Assembly (NCBI RefSeq): GCF_002078875.1 | Contig: NC_034409.1 | Location: forward strand, 106,998,935-107,062,934 | Source of the DNA: Numida meleagris | Taxonomy: Eukaryota > Chordata > Aves > Galliformes > Numididae | Length of the DNA: 64,000 nucleotides | Reading direction: 5' to 3' | The notes under the pieces: generated by a model | Database searches by the model: none | Seen by the model: the letters and a program-made list of their open reading frames with translations, nothing else | Told to the model about the DNA's origin: nothing | Shown here: piece after piece, positions 12,790 through 24,600 of the stretch | Layout: the number at the start of each line of letters is the position of its first letter | Position numbering within the stretch: the first letter of the stretch is position 1 | Program-made: the position numbers and the translations under genes

Positions 12790-13552
12790 CAACACCTCCT
12801 TTGGTCCTGCACTTTAGTCATGACAACCCTGTACATCGCTACAGGTTTGGGGCAGAGTGGCTGGAAAGTTGCACAGAGAAAAAGGATCTGGGGGTGTTAG
12901 CTGACAGCCAGCAGAGCAGGAGCCAGCAGTGTGCCCAGATGGCCAAGAAGGCCAACAGCATCCTGGCTTGTAATAGAAATAGTTCAGCCAGTAAGAGAGC
13001 AAGGAGGTATCATCCCTCTGTACTCGGCACTGGTGAGGCTGCACCTTGAGTGCTGCTTTCGGTTTTGAGCCCCTCACGACAAGAAAGACATTGAGGCCCT
13101 GGAGCATGTCCAGAGAAGGGCAATGAAGCTGTGAGGGCTCTGGAGCACAAGTCTGATGGGGAGCAGCTGGGGGAATTGGAATTGTTTAGTCTAGAGAAGA
13201 GGAGGCTCAGGAGAGACCTCATTGTTCTCTACAACCACCTGAAAGGTGATTGTGGTGAGGTAGGGGTTGGCCTCTTCTCCCAGGTAACAGCAATAGGACA
13301 AGAGGTAATGGCCTCAAGTTGTGCCAGGGGAGGTTCAGGTTGGATATTAGGAATAATTTCTTCTCAGAAGAAGTGGTGAGGCAGTGGCACAGGCTGCCCA
13401 GGGAGGTGGTGGAGTCACTGTCCCTGGAGGTGTTCAAGAATGCTGTGGATGTAGCATTGAGGTCAGTGGGCACGGTAGTGATGGGCTGCTGGTTAGACTA
13501 GGTGACCTTAGAGGTATTTTCCAACCTTAATGATTCTGTACTTCTGTGATTT
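12790..13552 (+). mobile_element. CR1 LINE, 5'-truncated, about 0.76 kb
   Basis: Contains degenerate C-terminal ORF2 sequence with [11 protein letters not shown], [11 protein letters not shown] and [12 protein letters not shown] motifs spread over several frames, then GGACTAGGTGACCTTAGAGG and the 3' tail AACCTTAATGATTCTGTA. Frame breaks show it is old. Confidence 0.92.
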
Positions 13553-16500
13553 GTCCTACCATCCCAAGTTTAAGCACCGGGGATCTCATTATGCCCTACT
13601 TGTATTTCTTTTTCAGCACCAGGAGAAAGAGCTCTGTTCAGCACTTCCCAAGAGGTGCTACAGTTACACATTCATCCACAAAACTACATCACTAACCTCT
13701 CCAAACTTGGAAACTTAATTAGTCATTTAATAAGTAAGCTTAAAATAAACATATTTTGACTTTGGAAGTAACTTTCATCTGCTGCTATTAACAAGAATAC
13801 ACACACACACATCTCTGCTTTAAGTCTATTTGAAAATCAAAATAAATGAGCAGACATCTCCAAAAATCATAGGAAACAAGAAATGTTCCTTCATTAGCAT
13901 ATTAACTGAAGACGCGGAAAACCCACAAGGACTGAAACCAATTACTGTTATCTGGCAGTAGGGGAGGGCAGCATGCACTGCAGATTAGAAAGGTGTGGTC
14001 CTAGGAACATTCTCACTTCTTTCCCAGCCTTTCACAGATTTTTTCTGGAGTTTGAAGCCCTGCACAGCTGGAGAAACAGAAAATTACCTCTTCTTGATTC
14101 TTTCTTTTTTTTTTTTTCCTCCCAGCTTTGCTTTATACCAAGACAAAGAAAGTCTCAGAGTTAAGAAATTCTTTGCTTTCTCCCAGAGGGAAGAAACTGT
14201 CAGGGATAATAAGTGACCTTGACTTGCCTTAAGGTGCATGGCATTTCAACGGGTTCCTTGTCTGTTACCATAAAACAAAAGAGAATAAAAAAATCAAATA
14301 CTGCTCTTTGTTGGATTTTTCTGGGTGTAGCATGTAAATGCAGCTGCATTTTCCTTTGTCAAAATATTATCTGACCTACACATTTGACTTGCTATCTGCA
14401 TTAAAATAGTGGTAGTCTTGTGGCACAGAAATCGAACGACAACTGTAATGTATTGTATGATTTTTTTTCCTGATTCTTGGGACCTTTTTCCACTGATCTG
14501 ATTGTTAGCTTTGTGCCGCACCTATAGCACAAGCAGCCATAAATCCAAACTACTTAGCCAATTAAACTGGGTTAATAGTTACTCTTGTGCCACCAAACAC
14601 AACTTTTGCCTGAAGAATGCATCAGTGAATGTGAGTTTCAATGCAAACCAATCTCACTGTTTTTATAAAAAGAAATTACACAAATGCATCTTTAAATATT
14701 TCATTGAATGGGAATTTGGAAAAGGAAAGTGACTCAAATCTTATGCAATTAGTTTTAAATTAGTGGCAGAACCATGTGTTAGTAGAAATTAGAATCAGCT
14801 CTACTAGTTTTGCTGATACATACAGAAAGACACTGATGGGGGAAGAAAGAAACCACAACATTATTTTTTTTTGGTCCAATTAGAAACCAAAAGTGATGTT
14901 TTTGATGTTTTGTTACCAGATTTTCTGACCTGAACATTTCATTATATTTTGTTTTGAAAACATTGAGTGTCCCTCATAATATCATAAATCAACAAATCAC
15001 ATCTGTTTTAAAGATCCAGATTTTCTTTTCCTTGATAATAATTCTATGCAGAAGAGAAAAAAAAAAAAGAAGGAACTAGATCAGCTGAATTTTCTGAATA
15101 CCTGCATGAGATAACCAGAGATAAATCCTATCCAAAAAGAATTGCCTTTTGTCTGTCTGAATAAGAAAGAATTAGGGTTTTCTTCACTTCCCATCCTAAT
15201 GCAGCTCCAGATTTGCTGCAGAACTTTGGCTGACTTTTTTCTATCTGCCTCCATTTCCTGCTCTGGAAAAGGGAATTAAAAGCGTGCATTATCAGGAGCA
15301 CTATAGCTATTTCCACGTTTAACCAAATATTTGGAAAAGTGCTTGGAGATTTGTTGGTTAGGCAGTTACAAAAGGGTAAAAATGAAACCTCCTCTGCTTG
15401 CCTGCAGCTTGGCAAGCTTTTATGGTCTGTTCCCGCATCAGGTATAAGTACTTGATTTTTATCAACAATTGAACATTGTTTTAATTCCACGATAAACTGG
15501 GTAGACGAAGTCAGAAAACTGTAAATCATGGATTGGTCACAAAGAAAATAGTGATCCAGTTCACCTAGTCAAACATGCTGCAAGCAAGTGAAAATATTCT
15601 TCAGCAAGACAACAATTAACTCAGGAAAAGTGTATTTAATTGCAATTATGAGAAAGGGATGTTTACATATGCAAATGTAAGACCAAAGTTCGTGTTGGTG
15701 TAAATCTGAACAAATACTCCTGGTGAGAGGGGTTTGCCATTCCCTGACATTCAGAAAGTTGTGCTTTCCATGAAAGCAGATGGACAATTTGTCCATGAGT
15801 TTTCACAGGATAACTTCATGGTTGTGAAGAAAGACTTCCTACAACATTTTACGATTCTGTTTTGTTGTTGTTGTTGTCTTTTTTAATCAAAGTAGCTCAG
15901 AGAAGTCCTGTTTGTAATATGGGTATATTTTGGAATGGAGGAAAAATTGTGATTTCTGAAATATTCCAAACCAGTTCCTAGTATTCCACATCTCAGTATA
16001 AAAATTACTGACCTGTAGCAGAACACCATACATTCAACAGTATTACAATTTGCTACATTTTCCTCTTTAATGTCTAAAATATGTTCACATTTCTTCACCT
16101 TCCTTTGTCATTCTTAGTTTAGGTTTGACCCTCTTCACTCGTTTATTCTGGTTCAGTTGTTGCATTAACTCCTTAAGAACTATTAGCTTGTCTGCTGTCT
16201 ATGTAAAAAAATGTTGTGTTTAAAGGCACCAATAAAACAAAGCTGAATTATTTCTTATCTTAAGAAGGTGGCATGAGGAAGCAGATCTTTGTGGTGAATA
16301 ATGAGAACCATAGCATTGCTACTTTCCTCTGAGAGGTGAAAGATTAATGCTTTAATTCTACCTTTACTTAATTGCCAATGCTTCAGCATTAAGCAAGCAA
16401 GTTTTTGAATGGGAAATTCCTATGCTAATTTAACTACTTGCTTACCAAACTTTGTCTTACTAGTTTTGTAACTCATTTTGAATCAAATCTCAACCACATC

Positions 16501-16840
16501 GAAGCGTATGAAAGTTTCACATAAAATTAGAAGAAGTCAGCTGAAAGCATGTGCTTTCTCTGCCATTGGTTGGACATACATAGGTCCTCAAACTCCTCTA
16601 CAATCTTCCGGTAAACAATTTTCAGAAGTCAATTTGAACTGATCTTTTGACGGGAGTATGAGCTGGATAATACAAGTTTTTGCTGGTGATGGACCTCTTT
16701 TCCCAAATCATTCTGTGGTAACAGCAACAGTACTCATAAAACAAAAACCAAACAAATACCAGTTAGGACTGACATCTTCACTGCTGGTTTTCCTAAAGTG
16801 TTCAGGATATAGGTACCATGAAACACACCTATACATTCCT
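13553..16840. other. Unique intergenic sequence
   Basis: AT-rich, with a short AC repeat at about 13,798-13,811 and small T- and A-runs (near 14,107 and 15,058). A 133-codon minus-strand frame at 15,128-15,529 has no recognisable domain. Nothing supported as a gene. Confidence 0.5.
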
Positions 16841-16920
16841 GTGCAGAGCTGAGAGTTGGACTTAATGGTCTCTGTGGGTCCCTTCCAACTTGGGGTATTC
16901 AGTGATCCTATAATTCTATG
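16841..16920 (+). mobile_element. CR1 LINE 3' terminus, about 80 bp
   Basis: GTGCAGAGCTGAGAGTTGGA, then GGGTCCCTTCCAACTTGGGG and a tail ending ATAATTCTATG. This is the terminal part of the same subfamily as the 7,266 and 35,197 copies. Confidence 0.8.
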
Positions 16921-18921
16921 CACATACTCTATAGAAAATAACATTGGGTGAGAAAGCAGTGCTTCCATAAATATACAAAGATAACAAAGCCTAAGCTTTA
17001 GATGGTAACTTTGTACTGCTGTTGCTAATTACAACATAAACCAATCAGAACTCATAAAGTTTCTTCACAAAATCTTGATCATCTTCTTGTCTGTCTGCAC
17101 ATGCTTTAAAGAGAAAAAAAAATAGCATAGATGAAATTCACATTAAGAAATCAGATTTGTCAAAAGTTCATTTTATCATCATGTTGGGTATTTTCCATCT
17201 CTACCATCATTTGAACTGTGCTTTAAACATATAACGTATAAACAAATCATATATAAACAAATCTCAATAAGTAGACCATATTATTTTGGAAAATTATACA
17301 AGCTGCTGGAATTTGCAAGTATTGTAGATACTTGAAAATCTAACTTTTCTGCCCTACCTTTTTTTTCTTTAGTATGTATTTGAAATAATTAATTGATAAA
17401 AAACATTTTTTTGTTGTTGTTTGGAGTTTTTTGTATGTAGCTGTTTGAAAGTTTTAGTTGCTTCCCAGCAACACATATTTTCCCGCAATATTTTTGTAGA
17501 GAAAAAAATAAATAAATAAACAGTTGTTTAGCTTTTCAGTGACTCCATCTCCATCTCTACTAAACAAGATTTCAGATCTCATATTCTTATTATCCAGGAG
17601 AAGCCAGAGAGGCAAAAGGCATTAAAAATTATGTTTCTCAGTCAATTTCCTATGAATAGTCCTGTTTGGGACAACCTTCCATGTTCCCAAACTTTGTTCT
17701 ACCACTTTGCTTTTGTGTCTGCTGTGTTAGACTAAATTTCTCTTTCTTCCAATCTTGTTCAATTATTCAAACAAGTACTTTCCACCTTTCTAGACTGGCA
17801 GGCAGATTCCACTTCTCACACGATTCTGTTCAACTAGTCCTGTATGCAAAACATCCCATCTCTAACAGTGTTAATCTCTTGCTGCTGCCTTCCCAAAGCT
17901 CATGCTGCTACTGACTGCGTAGTTAGAAAACCATTCAGAGAGATGGGAACCGTAGTACCCAGGAATGCATGAAATACTGCAAAAATGTTTACCTGACGAG
18001 TAGAAACATCTTCTGTGAGACAAGACATCTCCTACATGTGGACAGGATTAATACTGCCATTTTTGCTGTCACATTGCTAATTCCATAGATGGCAAACATC
18101 TATACCAACCAGGTTGTAACTGTTCTGGGGGAGTTGTATTTCCATGGTACCATGGAAATGGAAACACAACTGTTTCCAGTTGTGTTTAATTTTTTTTAAG
18201 TTTGTTTCTATAACACCATGCTCCCTCATTCAGATTTTGTGGGAGGCACATTGCAATTATCTACTGAAGATGATGTTTTGTAATCTTCATTTATTTTCCT
18301 CTGTTATTAATATCTCTATTTTTATTTTTTCTGTGCCTGCATACACGTTGCAACTGTTAGCATTGCCTGCACAATAACTGGAAGCATCACCTTATTTCTC
18401 TCTCTGTCATTACATTTTCAAGACAAAGCAACTCCAGGCCCTGTTTCCAGTGAACTTTGTTCTACTGAACTACTCTGGAACAATAAGGATTTTCTCACCT
18501 TTGAACATAGCATGAATACTGTAGGTTCCTATTGCATGAAAACATGGAATTAAACCCTACTTAATCTGACTGTGCAGAAGCAAGAGAGAGAGCTACGACT
18601 CCAGGTTGAGGTTCATGAGTGTTCAAGAGCTCTGTGCCTTTGTGCATTCCCACTTGCTGCACATTTCAGGCTTGGTCCTGATGAGACTGGTTTATCAGGA
18701 GAGCGTGAGCACAGGAGCTGGGAGAGTCAGTTGGGAAACAGGTGAAGGTTCAGACCTGGGAGATCAGTACAAAAAGGTTGTGGGTTGGACAGCACAATAA
18801 TCTCAAAGATCAGCAGGAGCAACCATGGTTGAGTGCCTGACCATAGCACAAGTCATGTATGATGGTGACATTTAGGAGAGCTAGACAACATATCGTTTTT
18901 TAAATATTTGTAATGCTTTAA
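16921..18921. other. Unique intergenic sequence with a palindrome cluster
   Basis: AT-rich with no gene recognised. The perfect palindrome and adjacent hairpin at 18,138-18,187 are listed separately. Confidence 0.5.
18138..18187. repeat. 22-bp perfect palindrome followed by an 11-bp hairpin
   Basis: A 22-bp perfect palindrome centred on TGGTACCA occupies 18,138-18,159. Immediately after it, AAACACAACTG (18,162-18,172) pairs with CAGTTGTGTTT (18,177-18,187) across a 4-nt loop. GGAAACA and TGTTTCC inside the same stretch offer an alternative pairing. Confidence 0.9.
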
Positions 18922-19165
18922 ATCATAGAATCATAGAATCACAGAACCATGAAGGTTGGAAAAAAACACCAAGATCATCTAGTCCAACTGTCCACCTACC
19001 ACCAATATTTGTCCACTAAACAATGTCCCTAAGTACAACATCTAAACATTTCTTGAACATCTCCAGGGACGACGACTCCACCACCTCCCTGGGCAGCCTG
19101 TTCTAGCTCCCAACCACTATTTTGGAGAACAAATTTTTCCAAATATCCAACCCTGTGAGTGTTGG
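18922..19165 (-). mobile_element. CR1 LINE 3'-end fragment
   Basis: Starts with tandem ATCATAGA octamers, then AAGATCATCTAGTCCAACTG and CTCCCTGGGCAGCCTGTTCT. This is the reverse orientation, with the microsatellite 3' end at the low coordinate. Diverged. Confidence 0.88.
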
Positions 19166-20194
19166 GAACTGCCAGATTAATTTAAGGCAAAGAATCCACA
19201 AAACAGTCAGACTTTAGCAGCCTATGATGTGTACCAGAAGGACAGATATGGAGCTAGTGATTGAGGACAGTAGTTCAGCAACACCACTTGTTAGATCCTT
19301 TTCTGAGGAGACATGGAGTATTTGTCTTACATATTCCAAAAGTGACAAATAAGCCCAAATACTCATTAGTCATTTAATTCAGCACAAACTCATTGACTGT
19401 CAAACATTCAGTAACTTATCAAAAGGCTTCAAAGAGGCCACTGCATCTTGTGCACCCAGAATATCTTGACTGTACATACTTTCAATGCAGCCCAACTCCA
19501 CTAATCCAAAAACTGTAGCAGTGTACGATGAGGCTACAAAATCAACAAGAATCCAGTGAGAGCAGGAAACAATATCAAGATACATCTCCAGGGCTATGCC
19601 ATGCCACTGTGCTGGGTGCCCTACCTGCAATGGGAGACAACACAGGTGAAGCACTGTCCAGGCTGCTCTGAGCCTGGCTGAAGAAGGCAGCTGTGATGTA
19701 GACCTCAGCATGAACACTTTTCTCTCTCTTTTTGGCTTCTCTCCCGAGAGCTCCCAGTTGGGCCAGCCTTGACCCAAGAGACTGAATGGAGAGAGCCAGC
19801 AGATACCGGTGCTGGAGTGGGGCACAGGCTAATTTAACCTTATGATGAACTTGATGCACCATAAAGATGGATCCCACTGTGCTGCTGGACCTCACGATCA
19901 TGAGCCACAGCATTTTCAAGTCAAACAAAAGGAGGTTTGAGTTGGATTACCTCAGATGAGTGGAGCTGCTAATCATAGCATAAGGAAGAGTCCTGAGAGA
20001 GGGACAATCCTGTTTTAAAAGTGTCAGGGACAATAGGGTTCTTTGCTCAAACTCTTACCTAGGTGGGACACTCAAGCTATCTGGCTAGTTCTGAGTGGGG
20101 CAAGAATAGCAGTCTTTGAGGTAAAATTTCATATTTTCACATGTCCATGAGAACAATGAAGTTTTGTTAGGTTGCTCTCTCCAAACTGCCCAAG
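19166..20194. other. Unique sequence with overlapping unidentified minus-strand ORFs
   Basis: Two overlapping minus-strand frames, 117 codons (19,575-19,928) and 141 codons (19,400-19,825), fill about 530 bp between CR1 copies. I recognise neither product and see no splice or poly(A) context that decides. They may be chance frames in a somewhat GC-richer patch or a decayed coding fragment. Confidence 0.35.
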
Positions 20195-20978
20195 TCATAG
20201 AATCATAAAATGGCTTGGGTTGGAAGGGACCTCAAGGATCACCAAGCTCCATTCCCCCTGCCACAGGCAGGGCTGCCAACCTCCACATTTAATACTAGAC
20301 CAGGCTGCCCAGGGCCCTATCCAACCTGGCCTTGAACATCTCCAGGGATGGGGCATCCACAACCTCTCCAGGCAGCCTGTTCCAGCACCTCACCACTCTC
20401 TCGGTAAAGAACTTCCCCCTGGTATCCAACCTAAATCTTCCCTCCTTCAACATAAAACCATTTCCCCTTGTCCTGCCATTATCTACCCTTGTAAAGAGTT
20501 AACTCCCCTCCTGTTTGTAGGCTCCCTTTAGGTACTGGAAGGCTGCAATGAGGTCACCCCGCACCCTTCTCTTCTCCAGACTGAACAAGCCCAGCTCCCT
20601 CAGCCTGTCTTTGTAGGAGAGCTGCTGCAGCCCTCTGGTCATCTTTGTGGCCCTCCTCTGGACCCTCTCTAACAGCTCCCTGTCTTTCTTGTACTGGGGA
20701 CCCCAGACCTGCATGCAGTCCTCCAGATGGGGCCTCACGAGGGCAGAGTAGAGAGGGACAATCACCTCCCTCTCCCTGCTGGCCATCCCTCTTCTGATGG
20801 AGCCCAGGATGCTGTTTGCTTTCCGAGCTGCAAGAGCACACTGCTGGCTCATGTTCAGTTGTTCATCCACCAGGACCCCCTGGTCCTTCTCTGCAGGGCT
20901 ACTCTCAAGGATTGCTCCTCCCAGTCTGCATATAAGCCTAGGATTCCTCCTGCCCAACTGCAAAACCTTGCAGTTTGG
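20195..20978 (-). mobile_element. Young CR1 LINE, 5'-truncated, about 780 bp
   Basis: A CR1 3' half in reverse orientation, from ATCATAGAATCATAAAATGG at the low end to CAAACTGCAAGG homology at the high end. By eye it differs from the copy at 28,336-29,110 at only about ten positions, and about 160 residues of the deduced ORF2 C-terminus differ at one site. It is truncated at about 20,978. The low divergence marks it as one of the youngest insertions here. Confidence 0.95.
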
Positions 20979-20990
20979 AACTGGGAGGAA
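20499..20990 (-). pseudogene. CR1 ORF2 C-terminal remnant
   Basis: A minus-strand frame encoding the distal part of the CR1 reverse-transcriptase polyprotein. Visible motifs are [56 protein letters not shown] and [19 protein letters not shown]. It is cut by a stop where the 28-kb copy reads Gln (GAGTTAAC here against GAGTCAAC there). The open frame also extends upstream to 21,104, into the tail of the neighbouring CR1, by chance. Confidence 0.9.
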
Positions 20991-21020
20991 CACTGTTCCA
21001 CTGAGTATTCCAAATACAGA

Positions 21021-21655
21021 CAGAATCACAGAAGTGTTTGGGTTGGAAGGGACCTCACAGCCCAGCCAGCCCCATCCCCTGCCACAGGCAGGGCTGCCCC
21101 CCACCAGCTCAGGCTGCCCAGGGCCCCATCCAACCTGGCCTTGAGCGCCTCCAGGGATGGGGCACCACAGCTTCTCTGGGCAGCCTGTGCCAGCACCTCA
21201 CTGCCCTCTCAGTGAAAAATTTCCCTCGACATCTCCTCTCTTTTAGTTTAAAACCATTCCCCTTTATCCTACCACTATCAGACCCTGTAAAATGTTTATT
21301 TCTTTCCTGTTTATAAGTTCCCTTTAAGTATCAGAAGGCTGCAATTAGGTTCTCCCCGGAGCCTTCTCTTCTCCAACCTGAACAAGCCAGCTCCATCAGT
21401 CTGTTTTCATAGGAGAGGTGCTCCAGCCCTCAGATCATCTTTGTCACCTCCTCTGGACCCACTCCAGCAGCTCTACTCCTTGTGCTGGGGGCCCCTGGCC
21501 TGGGCACAGTACTCCAGGTGGAGCCTCATGAGGGCAGAGTAGAGAGGGTCAGTCACCGCCCTTGCCCTGCTGGCCACCTCTTGATGCAGCCCAGGATACC
21601 GTTGGGCTGCAAGCACACACTGTTGGCTTGTGTTAAGTTTTTCATCTACCATAAC
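21021..21655 (-). mobile_element. CR1 LINE fragment, about 0.63 kb
   Basis: A second minus-oriented CR1, directly upstream (in element sense) of the 20,195 copy and separated by about 43 bp. It starts CAGAATCACAGAAGTGTTTG and runs through the C-terminal ORF2 region, ending near GCTTGTGTTAAGTTTTTCAT. It is more diverged than its neighbour, so the two are separate insertions. Confidence 0.92.
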
Positions 21656-24600
21656 CTTTGGTTATGTGTAACCAACTTCTTCACAGCCTCTCACAAGCAG
21701 CACATGCTGTTCTCATTCCAATATTTATTTCCCTCGGGAGCAGAGTTGCAAATTATCTCTCACTGAGGCTATTTTCTAGTGGTGTTCTGGAACAAAAACT
21801 TGATTTTCCTGCCTGGCTTTTGCATATAGCTCACAGAAGTCTACTGACTGAGCCACTCAGGAAATGTTTGCTACCCACAAGTACTGTTTGAAAGGGCAGT
21901 TTTTATTGAACTATAAAATAGATGCCGAGAAAAAAGTTATTGTAGAACAATGTACATTAACTGCTGCTAATCCTCCTAGGAAGTACCACAGGCTTCAGTG
22001 AGACTTCCCTCCCAGCTTCTACTAGGAATATTTGTCCATAAGAATAATAGGCCTATAAAAGAGTTTTCTTTTCAACATGCCAAAATGTATTCAGATATGT
22101 TCTATCTTAGGTTTAAAGGCTTGTTGGTGGACATGGAAGATCTGCAAAAAGCCTAGTTTAGCCAATGGAAGTGCTATGGGAGAGCTTGGAGTTAGTCAGG
22201 CCTTAAAGCTGAAACAAAAAAATTTCCACTTCCCTCCGTCGTGGTTCATGTAGGCAGATTACTTAATGTTATCTCATAGGTGAGCTTAAAAGAACCTCAC
22301 CAAGTATCTTGTGTGACCTATTCAAAGCTTGCATGGAAAAAGGACTACAGATCTGTGCCAAACAAACAGGGAACTGGTTCTCCTTCCTGATGCACACTAA
22401 AGTAACCACTGAACTTTTTGTGGTATCCTTGCTGATGTTTTCATTATCATATCCAGCCTATCATATCTCATAACTCTGAGCTAAGCTGAGATGCAGACTG
22501 TGAAGTCCCTGAGGTTTTCTGACAAGTATTTCCTGAAATCAAGAAGATAAATGCAGAGCTAGCATCCCCATCCATCCCTGGGTTTGCTTCACCTACTTCT
22601 TTAGGAATGTCAGCACCACATCCCAGCCTGATGTTTACTCAGGCCTGTCTTAAGAAGCTATTAAAATGTCCACAGAAGGTCAGATACATTATGATCCATG
22701 ACTTTATGAAGACATACTGGGAAATTCTTCTCCTCACAGTTGCTGTCTGATGCGTGGAGATCCACAGCTAAGTCTGAGATCAATGTACTTCATCCTTGTT
22801 CTTAGTATTTCTCTACTTATTTATATGATATGTTCACCTGCAGCAGCATTAAGTCCTAACCATAGCTCCCAATGGCTGTTTTGCATTCATTTCAAAGCAA
22901 GGGCTTTGTGTAATGCTAGGCAAGGTCCAAGATTTTCTGAAAGAATGATCAAATGCAACCTGCCATTTGTCAAAGTTGCTTTGTTTCAAAGCCCAGTTCC
23001 ATGTGATAAGGAAGCAGTATGCTTGTCCTTTCCCTTAGGGCGTTTACAGATGATCCATGATGAAGGCTGAATATAGCAGTGAAGTGCACAAGAGTCAGAC
23101 CTGTAAGTCAATGTTTAAACATACACAGCCGTGTCTAAAGGTAGATCAGGAAGACACAACTGAGTGCTGCTATCCTTGCAAAGGTAGTAACCCTTTCTGC
23201 TGTTGCTGACCTGAGCACGGAGAGGACCCTGAAGACACACTGGCTCAGATCTCAACTCACAGCAGGCAGTTTCCACCGGTGACAAGCCCAGCTTCTTATA
23301 CGAGGTGGGTGGAGTAGGGTTAGAGCAGAGCACTGCATTTTAGAGCTTGGAAACTGTTCCAGCAATCTCTTCAATCTACTCCATTAGAACCTGCATAAAA
23401 AGATAACTTTTTTTTTCAGGGAAGAGCATTGACAAATCTGTGACATTGCCTGCAGCAAAGCTGTTCCAGGCTTGACTTTGTCCCAGATCATCTGAACTCA
23501 AAGTAACATAATGGGTGAAACTAGGGATCAGGGGTCCCAACAGGATGGTTTGAGAGATGGAAGAAAGAGAGTTCACTACAAAAATTCTTCCACATTCTTC
23601 CGAGACCAGCTGACAGACGGATGCCCTCTTGGGCAGGCAGACTGGATCTATCAGCTGCAAACGGCAGGCAGCTGGAACGAGATTTTCACACTTTTCAAAC
23701 AACCCTCATGTGACAAATATTTAATGGAGCATTGCTTAAAGCAGTCTGCTACAAGGTGACTTGCAATACTTGTTTCAGTAATGCTGTGTGGAAAACAGAT
23801 GGAAAGACAGATATTTTGTGTCACATGGTTGAAATTTTCTGGGTTTTTTTTTTTTTTTTCAGTGTAATACATCCCTTAAGATGAACCAAAAGAAAGCTGA
23901 GATCTGATGCTGCATTTCACACACCTCGGTAGACCAAATCCTGTTCATCGCCACAACTGACTGCCTCTGTTACCTAAGTTGAAATGACAGCCCTAAATAT
24001 TTAAACCCCTAAAATACATTGCACTGTAAGTAGGGTTCACTTATTCCTGTATCACAGAAGTCTTGCTGAGGCTTTCCTGTGGAAGCCCATAGCAGAGGAG
24101 CAGAGTACGTTGGTGGCTCTCCTTTTGCAGAATGAGGCAAAAGAGGAAAAGTTTCAACCTACTTGCACACTTGATATGATGCTTGACCATCATATCAAGC
24201 CCAGGGGCTGTTGTGTGACCAGCACTGTTGCTAATCTCAGCATCAAGGCTTGTGTTCAGCAGTTCTTCCAAGCCATTAAGAAACACTGACCTGAAGAGCT
24301 GTGTACAGCTTTTAGATTGAGACTTTCCCTGGATAAAATGAAGAAGTGGACCACAAAGTGTTGTGGATTTTTTTTTAAGAAAAGGTAGGAATTTCTACAC
24401 GCTTTGGCATCTTAAGGTCCATATAAGCATGAGGACTAAAGAGGGGTGACACTGAAGAACTTCCCAGCTTGGGATAAGTACTAATATGTTGTAATAGTCA
24501 ATAGGTGTTGAGGATCTGACATGATTTCCTGTTAGAAATCACCTTCCTGCGCTCTCCCACCCTTCTTCTCTGCACATCATGGCTGTCTTAACAAAAAAGA

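Noticed and set aside
15128..15529. 133-codon minus-strand frame as a gene
   Set aside because: No family resemblance and a composition like that of the surrounding non-coding DNA.
20554..20841. 95-residue arginine/glutamate-rich frame (also at 28,472-28,759)
   Set aside because: It is an alternative frame of the CR1 ORF2 sequence; its perfect recurrence reflects the repeated element, not a gene family.
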